The position numbers and the translations under genes are program-made. 64,000 nt of DNA. Origin: RHKX01 sp963745755. GTDB lineage: Bacteria > Actinomycetota > Thermoleophilia > Solirubrobacterales > 70-9. Position 1 is the first letter of the stretch; each line of letters starts with the position of its first letter. Location of the stretch: contig CAVUYP010000001.1 of the NCBI GenBank assembly GCA_963745755.1, positions 248,001-312,000 of the forward strand, written 5' to 3'. Positions 30,227 through 41,038 of the stretch are shown here, in pieces. Under the pieces are notes generated by a model. The model searched no databases and had not been told where the DNA came from. It worked only from the letters and a program-made list of their open reading frames with translations.

Positions 30227-30597
30227 TCAACAGCATCCGTGCAACTCCATCGTCAGCATGGCGCCGAAGATTGCGAAGACGGACGCGAGCGTCGTAATGA
30301 CGATCACCATGGCTTCCGGCTTCCATGCCAGGCACGGCTTCCGCCTCCGCCGAACTGCAAGATACGAAGCCCCAAGTACGGCGAGCAAGAGATTGACCGC
30401 GGGGCCGTAGACTAAAGCAATTCCCATGGCGAGCCAACTCTTGTCAGCCGCGGCAGCCCAGGTTGCCATGACGGTCCAGAGGGCGACAAGGCCCAGGAAG
30501 ACGCCCGAGAAAGTCAGTTCTGGCAGTCGCGGCCTTGACCGGCATGTGGAGCGCGGGATTCGGCGGGAAAGGGCGATTGATCAGGATTGCTTGGCAT
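30227..30597 (-). CDS. Small membrane protein (one frameshift)
   Basis: A composite of two frames. ATG 30597 begins MPSNPDQSPFPAESRAPH; after a one-base slip near 30510 the product continues as LTFSGVFLGLVALWTVMATW, LAMGIALVYGPAVNLLLAVL and VIVITTLASVFAIFGAMLTM, ending ELHGCC at 30227. Three membrane helices with a basic loop (YLAVRRRRKPCLAWKP) are predicted. No family recognised. The helix-rich reading supports a real gene despite the weak ribosome binding site. Confidence 0.45.
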
Positions 30598-30884
30598 GGG
30601 GCTCGTCTGTTCTCTCGACTGGCATCGATCGGTAATTCATTCCGGACTTTTCTATTGGGCGAGCGGCGGAACAAAAAGTAACGCGCAAACGCCGGTTTTT
30701 TGAGACGGCTGCAAAAAAAAGCATCCCAAGCAATAAACCCACGGCACGAAATGGCGGAAGAGCGGAAATGCTAAAAACTTCGCTGATTCTGTGTTTCATT
30801 TCCTGGAGAATTACGCCGAGAGCTACCAGCGGCAATGGCGGCGCCGCAGGGCTCCCTTGGCTCCGCTACCACGAGAACGCTTGA
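30598..30884. other. Intergenic region
   Basis: Divergent spacer between the small membrane protein and the next gene; no motif stands out. Confidence 0.3.
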
Positions 30885-31544
30885 ATGACAGACGATCCGC
30901 ACCCCCGCCGCCTGCAATTCGGGTTGCAAGGCATCTTCGCCCTGACAGCGGCGGTGGCGATGTCGCTCGGAGCCTGGCGATTTTGCGGCGACAGGACGCT
31001 CCTGGCGTGGATCGGCATTTTGATCGTTGCGGCGCCTCTACTTTGGCGTCGCCAGCGATTCTTCGCCTGGTATCTGCCTGCGGTGTGGACGATTGTTGCC
31101 TGGAATAACTTTGCCCATCCCGGCGACGAATACGGCGGTCTTGTCGCGGGCACGCTGGCCGGTCTGTGGATTCTGCTCTTCGTCGGCCCAATCGGAGACG
31201 TCCGAGGGACTTTCTTGCTCGTTCTTGCCGCCGGAGCGCCGACGGTGGCGCTTGCCGGCTGGGGACTGGACAAGCTCCGCACTCCGCGAGCCGCCTGGCT
31301 TGCCTTGAGCCTGACCCTTGCCGGGGGGCTGCTGCTCCAGGCGTTTGCCTCATTTCCGTCCATCGAAAGAGCCTTGGCGAAAAACGGCTCCTACGAAGCT
31401 TACATCCTGCCCGCCGTCAACCTCGGACTGACGGCCGCAACCGTGAGCATGATTCTTGTCGTCGGGCTGATTCGCCTCGTTCAACGGCTGCGAGCCCGAA
31501 TTGTCCCCGCCGATCGCTCAAGCAATACGAACTCGCCCGGCTAA
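30885..31544 (+). CDS. Polytopic membrane protein of unknown function
   Basis: An intact 219-residue frame from ATG 30885. The N-terminus RRLQFGLQGIFALTAAVAMS is the planctomycete anchor type also found in LRR and DUF1559-associated membrane proteins. Six to seven helices follow (LLAWIGILIVAAPLLW, FAWYLPAVWTIVAW, AGLWILLFVGPIGDVRGTFL, AAWLALSLTLAGGLLLQAF, TAATVSMILVVGLIRLV). There are no catalytic motifs. Its stop overlaps the end of the convergent DUF1552 gene by four bases. Confidence 0.65.
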   Translation: MTDDPHPRRLQFGLQGIFALTAAVAMSLGAWRFCGDRTLLAWIGILIVAAPLLWRRQRFFAWYLPAVWTIVAWNNFAHPGDEYGGLVAGTLAGLWILLFVGPIGDVRGTFLLVLAAGAPTVALAGWGLDKLRTPRAAWLALSLTLAGGLLLQAFASFPSIERALAKNGSYEAYILPAVNLGLTAATVSMILVVGLIRLVQRLRARIVPADRSSNTNSPG

Positions 31545-32968
31545 GCGAGTATGGAATCGACTCGCTGCATTTTGCGATTGGCCGGTCCCAGGCGGTGCGA
31601 TGCGCCGAAGGCCTCCAGCATGGTATTGTAGACGTCAACGCCTTCGGCGCCGACATCCATGATCTGCCCCGTCTTGAAGCGGCCGTTGGCTCCGGTGATG
31701 CCGTGGAAAACTCCGGAGAGCTCGCGTTTGACGTCGTTGTGCCGACCGTCGCCCGATTCGGTCGAGATCGTAATCAGGGAGTTCTCGAGGATCGTGCGGC
31801 CGTTCGGTTCTTTTGATTCGGGGCCGTCGAGCGTCTGGAGGAAATAGGCGATTTCGCGCATCTTCATATGCGCGTGAGCCCGCAGCGCTTCGTTCTTCTG
31901 CTTCTCGTTGAACTTGTGCCACCATTCATGGCTGCAGCCTTTGTCGCCGCTGGCGTTTTGTTGCTTCGCGTCATCGAACTCCCAGCGTTTCTGGCCGCCA
32001 TAGACGTAGTCGCCCGTCAATCGGATCCGCTCGCCGGCGGCCAGGAAGGTCAACGAACCAAAGCGAACGCGATCCATCTGGATTGCCAGCGCATAAATAT
32101 CCGCCATCAGTCGCCATTCGGTCGAAAGTTCGTCCAGGGTGATATCGATGCCCTGCCCGCCGGGATCGGCCGGGCCGTCGTGGGGAATCACGGACGGCGG
32201 AGGCGTTTTAGGGCCCCGCTCATTCTTGTGTTTCATCGCAAAGGCGCGTTGTTCGAACTCGCGGATACGGTCGAGATGATCGGCAACGCGCGCTTTGGAA
32301 GCGCGCGCCCAGCGGCGAGTTGGGGCCGGTGTAAAAGCGATAGTCTTCCACCACCGCATCCAGAACACTGCGTTTGAGCCGGTCGCGGAGCGCAGTCTTT
32401 GCCGTCGCCGGACGTCGCGACGGTTCCGAAAACGCGATTGAACAGATCGCGAGGTTTTTCCTGCATGGTTGCCGCGACGGTGCCGTCCAGGTTGTAGCTA
32501 TGCACATAGCGGCCGACGCGGCTGCGGCGGAAGAACGTTCCGCCGATCAACGTCGGCGCCATGCCCGGCGGCAGGCCCTCCGGATAGTGCGTCTTGCGAA
32601 TGACCTGGTCGATCGAGGGTCCGCCGGCTTTGGCTTCGCCGTCGGGCGGCTCGGCGGTAAAGGCTCCCGAGGCGCCGTCATAGTGCGCGTTGATGCCCTT
32701 CTCATCGCAGCGAACCTGGTCGACATTGCGCATGATGAGCAGTTTCTTGCCGAGCGGCTCGAGCGGTTCGAGCACGCCTTTGAAGCCTTCCGTCTGCAGG
32801 GGCGCCGGAATGCCGAGTCCGAAGAAAACGTTGAACGCCCTGACCGGCGCCTCGGCCTTCGCCGCCAGCGCAGCTTCCGGCGAGCATCTCTTCCAGCAAG
32901 GGCAAGCCGACCGTGGCGGCGCCGACGCTCTTCAACATCGCTCGTCGACTGATGTGTGCGTTGGGCAT
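31541..32968 (-). CDS. DUF1552 domain protein (frameshifted)
   Basis: The start is ATG 32968: MPNAHISRRAMLKSVGAATV, a Tat-like leader (SRRAMLK, then GLPLLEEML), in line with export. Slips occur near 32890, 32790 and 32370-32290. The composite shows LEPLGKKLLIMRNVDQVRCD, GGPSIDQVIRKTHYPEGLPP, FRRSRVGRYVHSYNLDGTVA and EKPRDLFNRVFGTVATSGDG, then (clean frame) IREFEQRAFAMKHKN, LTLDELSTEWRLMADIYALA-like sequence and GCSHEWWHKFN. This is the DUF1552 (PF07586) family, almost always encoded after a DUF1592-type cytochrome protein as here. Biochemical role unknown; sulfatase-like fold members are in the same broad context. Confidence 0.82.
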
Positions 32969-33068
32969 GAGTCTCGCTTCTATTCAAGGGGACCGAGTTG
33001 CGTTGACGTTTCTGATTGGCGCCCGAGGACCGCAGGAAACGGAGACCGTCTCAGACGATGCCGCCCCA

Positions 33069-35747
33069 TCACCGGCTTGCCTCCGTGCGAACTTTTTGCA
33101 CCAGGTCGCTCATGACGATCTCGGTGACCAGGCTCGAGTATGTTCCGCCCGCTTTTTGGGCGGCCTTGTGAATGGCGGTTACAACCGAGGCATCCGCAGC
33201 GCCGAGGGGGCGGCCCAGCGCGAATTGGGTCAGCTTCCACGTCATTGTTTCACGTACGCGGTCGCTGCGGGCCAGCAAATCCATCAGCTCTGCAGCCGTG
33301 CCGTACTTCGAGGACCGGGCCGCGCCAGGAATGACCAACTCGCCGTCAGACCGGAGCGGGTTGCCGTATCGGTCTTTTTTGAAGAAGGCGCCGATGCCGT
33401 CGTACTGCTCGAGGCCGAAGGCCAGCGGCTCAAATCGCTTGTGACATCCGCCGCACGAGACATTGGAGAGCCGCTGTTCGGCGATCTTTCGCAACGACAT
33501 TCCCGGCTTAGACAGAACGGGCGTCGTATCGACTCCCGGCGGCGGCGCGCCGATCACGCCTCGAAGCACGTCTTGGAGCAAGAACAGTCCTCGCGTGACC
33601 ATCGATGCATCGTCGCCCCCGATCGTCAGCACGCTCCCCTGAGTCAACAATCCGCCGCGCTCCGCAACACTGAGCAGGTCGTATCGCTGCAGCCCGTCGC
33701 CTTTCGGCTTCAGGCCATAGTGGCGGGCCAGGCGGGGCGTCGCGAATGTAAATTGGGCGTTGAACAACTCGGTCAGCGGGCGGTTCTGTCTCCAGACGAC
33801 CTCCTCGAAGAACTCAATGGTTTCGTCTCGCATGTCCTGCGCCAACGCGGGCTCCCAGTTCGGGAAACGCTTCGCGTCAGGCCGCATGTTGGCCAGCCGG
33901 TCGAGATTCAGCCAGTCCGCAATGAAACGTTTCGATCGCTCGACGGCACGCGGATCTTTCAACATGCGACGCGTCTGTTCACGGCAGCGTTCGCGGTTGG
34001 AGAGCCGGCCCTCTTGGGCCGCCCGAAGAAGTTCCGCGTCGGGCGGGCCTCCCCAGACAATGTAACTCAACCGCGATGCCAGTTCGTACTCGCCGACGGC
34101 GCGCTCGGCTCCATCGCCGCGGTGGCGTTCGATGCGATAGATAAACCGCGGCGATTGCAGCATTGCTTCGAGCATCAAAGCGACGCCTTGCTCGTAGGCG
34201 GCCCCGGCGCTAGCCGCCGCCGTAAGGATGCCGCTGTAGTTAGTGATCTCGCGTTCTTCGAGTGCGCCGCGGAACAGCCACTCGCCCACGGCGGCCACAA
34301 ACTTGCGGGCGGTTGCGTCGGTATTCAGGCTCCGCGACTTCGAGAACCGGCCGGCTAACTTCAACACATCCATGCGGTCGACAGTGATCTGGGCCAGCCG
34401 GGCGTAGGCTTCGACGTGCGCCAAATCCACATTCAGGTTGTACGCCGTGTTGCTGAACCCGTCGGCGCGAAGGTCGCGAGGCAGAAGTTCGCGGGCTTCC
34501 TTGGCAATATCCACTCCGACGGCGCTGCGTACCGTTTCGATATACTCCGGCACGGTCAACCGCTGTACGAAGACCTTCTGAGCGCCTTCGCCGTTGGCGT
34601 ACACGGCCGGATCGATCGCGTCGAGCGACCAGGTAGCGCCGCCGTCGAGCCATTGCTTAATTGCCGCCTTGTCGGCTTTTGACAGCGCCGGGCGATCGTG
34701 GGGCATCTCGTCCGACTCGACGAGCCGCCACAGCGGGCTGTCGGACGCCTTGCCGGCGACCAATGCCGCTCCGCTCTCGCCGCCGGCCAGTGCGGCGGCT
34801 TTGTTGGATAAGTCGAGTCCGCCTTTCCTGCTCGGCGCATCGTGGCATTCCAGGCAATGCTGCGACAAGAGCGGAGCAATCTGCGTTTCAAACAGCCGAG
34901 CATTGCGCTCGCGATCGAGCGTCGCCAACTCCGCGGCGGTCGGAGCGGCGATTTCAGCGCCCGCGCGGAAATTCTGCTCGACCTCGTTCGGCGCGAGACT
35001 GCGGTCGTAAATCGCCGCCAGACGGTACGCGCCCAGCCACGGCCGATCGCCGGATAACTCGTTGCCCAGCCCGATGTGGAAGCTCTCGTCCCAATTCGAG
35101 GCGGCGCCGCCAATCGTTCGCTCGGTATCCAGCTTGCCGTTGATGAAAATGCGCGTGCGGCCCGCGTCGTCACGTGCGTAGACGACGTGGGTCCATTGGC
35201 TCTTCAGACTCTTGGGCTTCGAGGCCACGGCCGGGATGCCGTTGGAGCTGGTTTTGGTGGTGCGCAGCCGCGCTTCGAATTTGTTGGCGTCCTGCCCGAG
35301 CGTGAAATTGCGAGTATTCGGATCGTGAGACAGGGTCATGATCCGCGCCGGGCCGCTCTGGTCAATCTTGGCGGGACGAATCCAGGCTTCGATCGTGATC
35401 GCTCCCGACTTCTTGATCGCTTGGCTGAGCCGCGTCGCCTGCTGCTCGGAGCGAATCAGCGTCTGGCGGACAATCTCCAGCCCGCGCTCCGTCTGCCGCA
35501 CCGCCTTGGGATCGGAAACTCGCAGGTTCAGCGGCGGCTTGGCGCCGGAGCGGTCCTTGATGATCGAGCCGTCGATCGAACGAAAGTCATAGAGCGCCAG
35601 CACGCCGCGCTGGACCCGCTCTTTTGAAGGGGCGCCGTCTACGGCGCCGGCCGGTTGCGAACCGCCGGCAAGCCAGAGCCCTAACAGAAGGGCCGAACCG
35701 ATGCCGCGCAGAGCCGCGGAACCGCGAAATCGCCTCGCATTCAGCAT
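33069..35747 (-). CDS. Planctomycete cytochrome-type protein: LamG, PSCyt1, DUF1587/1595/1592/1588/1585
   Basis: A fully open 892-residue frame from ATG 35747. A signal peptide (ALLLGLWLAGGSQPAGAVDG) is followed by a concanavalin/LamG-type domain (residues about 45-265: SGAITIEAWIRPAKID, RIFINGKLDTERTIGG, LGAYRLAAIYDRSLAPNEVE). Next comes a C-type haem motif CLECH in LLSQHCLECHDAPSRKGGLD (PSCyt1). Then DUF1587 (VQRLTVPEYIETVRSAVGVD), DUF1595/DUF1592 (YELASRLSYIVWGGPPDAEL), DUF1588 (GGDDASMVTRGLFLLQDVLR with CGGCHKRFEPLAFGLEQYDG) and DUF1585 at the C-terminus. A second CxxCH is CGGCH. It forms the usual unit with the DUF1552 gene 100 bases downstream. Role proposed in polysaccharide handling or redox; not established. 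Confidence 0.9.
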   Translation of the reverse strand: MLNARRFRGSAALRGIGSALLLGLWLAGGSQPAGAVDGAPSKERVQRGVLALYDFRSIDGSIIKDRSGAKPPLNLRVSDPKAVRQTERGLEIVRQTLIRSEQQATRLSQAIKKSGAITIEAWIRPAKIDQSGPARIMTLSHDPNTRNFTLGQDANKFEARLRTTKTSSNGIPAVASKPKSLKSQWTHVVYARDDAGRTRIFINGKLDTERTIGGAASNWDESFHIGLGNELSGDRPWLGAYRLAAIYDRSLAPNEVEQNFRAGAEIAAPTAAELATLDRERNARLFETQIAPLLSQHCLECHDAPSRKGGLDLSNKAAALAGGESGAALVAGKASDSPLWRLVESDEMPHDRPALSKADKAAIKQWLDGGATWSLDAIDPAVYANGEGAQKVFVQRLTVPEYIETVRSAVGVDIAKEARELLPRDLRADGFSNTAYNLNVDLAHVEAYARLAQITVDRMDVLKLAGRFSKSRSLNTDATARKFVAAVGEWLFRGALEEREITNYSGILTAAASAGAAYEQGVALMLEAMLQSPRFIYRIERHRGDGAERAVGEYELASRLSYIVWGGPPDAELLRAAQEGRLSNRERCREQTRRMLKDPRAVERSKRFIADWLNLDRLANMRPDAKRFPNWEPALAQDMRDETIEFFEEVVWRQNRPLTELFNAQFTFATPRLARHYGLKPKGDGLQRYDLLSVAERGGLLTQGSVLTIGGDDASMVTRGLFLLQDVLRGVIGAPPPGVDTTPVLSKPGMSLRKIAEQRLSNVSCGGCHKRFEPLAFGLEQYDGIGAFFKKDRYGNPLRSDGELVIPGAARSSKYGTAAELMDLLARSDRVRETMTWKLTQFALGRPLGAADASVVTAIHKAAQKAGGTYSSLVTEIVMSDLVQKVRTEASR

Positions 35748-36157
35748 GAATCGCCTCGCATGGCCGGACTGTTCGGCGCCGGACTGACGTTGTCGCTCGG
35801 CTTCTCCCTAAGGACCGCCTGCCGAACAGGCCGGTCAATGCACGTTCGTTCTTTACGGTAGGATGGTCGCCGCCGCGACAATCTGTTACAGGCGCTCGGG
35901 AAAATGTCGGCAGTGCCAGGATCCACGGGATCTGGCAAGGCCGATTCGGCCCAGCGAGCACGATGGGCTTTCGCTTCTGTTAGGTTGTCACAGTCGCCGC
36001 GCCTCGCGACCATGGTAATGTGAACGCCTGCGCCTGGCCGTTTGCCGAAATGCTTGGAAAGCCCGGGCTGGCTCGGTAGGGTCGCTGGACTAAAACGGCA
36101 AACCGATGGAGAGATCGGATCGGCCGCCGTCCTCCCCTGCAACGCTCGAGGATGCCG
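35748..36157. other. Divergent spacer between DUF1592 gene and aldolase remnant
   Basis: About 400 bases that I read as non-coding on both strands; promoters for both genes would lie here but none is clear. Confidence 0.35.
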
Positions 36158-36328
36158 ATGAGACCGAATCACGTGAAACGGAAGGTGCAAGGCGGCGGCG
36201 CATCGATTGGCAAGTTCATGTTCGAATTCAGCACGGCGGGCATCGGGCAGTTGGCCGCAACGGCCGGCGCCGAGTTCGCCATTTACGACATGGAGCACTC
36301 CGGTTGGAGTATCGAGACGATTCGCATG
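36158..36328 (+). pseudogene. 5' remnant of an HpcH/HpaI-type aldolase gene
   Basis: ATG 36158 with GAGG just upstream begins MRPNHVKRKVQGGGASIGKF, continuing MFEFSTAGIGQLAATAGAEF and AIYDMEHSGWSIETIRM. This matches the first 57 residues of planctomycete class II aldolases of the HpcH/HpaI (2,4-dihydroxyhept-2-enedioate aldolase-like) family, including the DMEH metal-site region. After residue 57 (about 36328) similarity stops, and 50 bases later comes the terminator of the rRNA operon on the other strand. About 200 residues are missing. The promoter and start look intact, so the 3' part was lost by a rearrangement or by an assembly join at the repeat-prone rRNA operon. Confidence 0.7.
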
Positions 36329-36376
36329 CCCTGCGAACCGAATTACGATAAAAAAAACGCAATGCGAGAGCAGCGC

Positions 36377-36412
36377 AAAAAACCCCGCGACGATCTTCCG
36401 ATCGTCGCGGGG
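36377..36412 (-). terminator. Terminator of the 23S-5S operon
   Basis: A 13-bp perfect stem (36383-36395 with 36400-36412, loop of four) is followed on the minus strand by six T (A-run at 36377-36382). It lies 15 bases past the 5S gene. Confidence 0.9.
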
Positions 36413-36426
36413 CTCGTTGAACAAAA

Positions 36427-36536
36427 TCCGGCGACACCTACTCTCGCACTTTTGGCACTACCATCGGCTCTGAAAGCTTAACTACCGTGTTCGGAATGGG
36501 AACGGGTGTGACCTTTCGGATATGTGTCACCGGAAA
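36427..36536 (-). rRNA. rrf: 5S ribosomal RNA
   Basis: The minus strand carries the universal 5S core: ACACCCGTTCCCATTCCGAA, CACGGTAGTTAAG and GCGAGAGTAGGTGTCGCC. The ends are set from the terminal helix (CCGGTGACA with TGTCGCCGG) and are accurate to a few bases. About 135 bases separate it from the 23S 3' end. Confidence 0.9.
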
Positions 36537-36671
36537 GCGACCGCCGGGGCGCTGTTTAAAGCCTCCGGCGGCCTGAATTCGGTTTGTTGCAAGAGTGGCA
36601 TGCGACGCATGGCGTGCGTCCGTCACTTGTATCCGCGCTTGTGTCACAAGGACGACAAGAGCGTTGGATAA

Positions 36672-39606
<2,935 letters not shown>

Positions 39607-39921
39607 ATTTACCCAAAGCTCTCTCTACAGAGATCGCCCTGCCATAAACGCGGTCGCCACTACGATCAACCTCGACAGCCAGCCGCTTAACGCAGCCAGC
39701 CGACCGAACGACTGATCGAGTAACGTTTTGATCCTTGGCTCGCCTGACGCCAACCCTTCCGCAGCAAAGCTGCTTCCAAGATGTCGCCAGGCGACCGTTG
39801 TACTAAGTGCCGTGAGAACCGGCAGCCATCAACAACGAAACACTCAACGCCAAAGGCCTTGAGCGCACCGCCGAATCAAGCCAGCCGCTTCATCAAGATG
39901 CCACTCTTACCACAACCAAAT

Positions 39922-39933
39922 TGTCAAAGAGCA
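39922..39933 (-). promoter_or_regulatory. boxA-like rRNA antitermination site
   Basis: The minus strand reads TGCTCTTTGACA, close to the bacterial boxA consensus TGCTCTTTAACA, in the spacer between tRNA-Ala and 23S. This is a usual place for NusB/S10 loading on rRNA transcripts. Confidence 0.7.
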
Positions 39934-40321
39934 ATCGCGACAAAGGAACCCCTCAAGGCCCCGCGATCGCAAGCTGCCAGATAGGCAGAGGTCGAACTCG
40001 ACAGCCCGTCGAACACGACCTCAGCCCACCCAACCAAACCTCACTAAAACCGTCACCTACCCGCCCCTGCTTTGCCTTCCTCAACTACCGCTGCCCGCAG
40101 TGGGAAAGAGCGACTATACCGAAGCCTGCGTGTCGCGTAAAGGGGGCTTTTGAAAAGTTTCCAACTTTCTCTCGGCCCTCCTGTTGGCTTCTGGTTAGCC
40201 TCCCGTTTCCTTTACGTTAGCCCCGTCACTTCCTTGGTTATATCGCCTTAGCCCCAAAGCTCAAGCCCCGGCGATTCTCTTTTTCTTCTCAAGAAAAACC
40301 GCCGCGATAACCCTTGCCCAA

Positions 40322-40394
40322 TGGAGACGAGCGGGATCGAACCGCCAACCCCCGGCTTGCAAAGCCGGTGCTCTCCCAATTGAGCTACGTCCCC
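40322..40394 (-). tRNA. tRNA-Ala (UGC)
   Basis: A 73-base cloverleaf: acceptor GGGGACG/CGTCTCC, D-arm AGCTCAATTGGGAGAGC, anticodon loop with TGC flanked by the GGCTT/AAGCC stem, T-arm GGTTCGATCC. CCA is not encoded. It is the distal tRNA of the Ile-Ala pair typical of rRNA spacers. Confidence 0.93.
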
Positions 40395-40463
40395 GACGTC
40401 ATTTCTCTTCTTGCCCTCGCTGAACAGCCCCGATTTCAGCACGGTTTCAAGACGCGATCCAGG

Positions 40464-40537
40464 TGGGCGCACCAAGACTCGAACTTGGGACCTCAGCCTT
40501 ATCAGGGCTGCGCTCTAACCAACTGAGCTATGCGCCG
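40464..40537 (-). tRNA. tRNA-Ile (GAU)
   Basis: A 74-base cloverleaf with anticodon GAT in CTGATAAGG, D-arm AGCTCAGTTGGTTAGAGC and T-arm GTTCGAGTC. Read strictly, position 1 is C facing C72, so the first acceptor pair is a mismatch where GGG...CCC is expected; a base error is possible. Confidence 0.92.
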
Positions 40538-41038
40538 CTTGCTTGCTCGACCGTTTGGACCGCCGCCTCCTCTGAAAAAGAGGCCTGCCCGCACCGGAAG
40601 TTCGCGGAAATCTTGTCACCGCAACGGTGCGGCTCTGCCGGCCATCTCAGGCCGGCGGAGCGTTCAAACGACTGCGGGCAACGCCGCAAGCGTGAATCAG
40701 GCATTTTAAGAGTCCGAGGCCGGCTGTCAAACGGCCCGCAATCCAAATCGAACATCTGGCAGTTTTCGGCGTACAGAGTGCCGAAACTCCAGTCCGACTC
40801 TGGGCCGTCATAACCGAAAAAATCGTCACGATCGGTTCATGTCGCCAGCTTGATTGGGCCGAAAACAACGGACGTGCTCGGGTTGCCCCCACACCCGTGC
40901 CTTGAGGAGGGGCGCCAACATATCGAAACGAGCGCCGGCGCAGTTCGGCCTGACGGCGGCCGACGACAACAGTGGCGAAATAGCTCGCGGGCGGCAGCAG
41001 TCCTCGGGCGCGGATCAGCTCATGAAAGGAATCGCTCC
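40538..41038. other. Upstream region of the tRNA-23S-5S operon; no 16S gene
   Basis: Five hundred bases shared by the start of the rRNA-tRNA transcript (minus) and the TlpA-type gene (plus). No 16S sequence is present, although it would normally stand here. An open frame extends the TlpA gene upstream to 40850, but this part is not protein-like. I cannot single out a promoter with confidence. Confidence 0.5.

Noticed and set aside
40850..41038. Upstream extension of the TlpA-type frame
   Set aside because: No signal peptide, biased composition, and a well-placed ribosome binding site supports ATG 41039.
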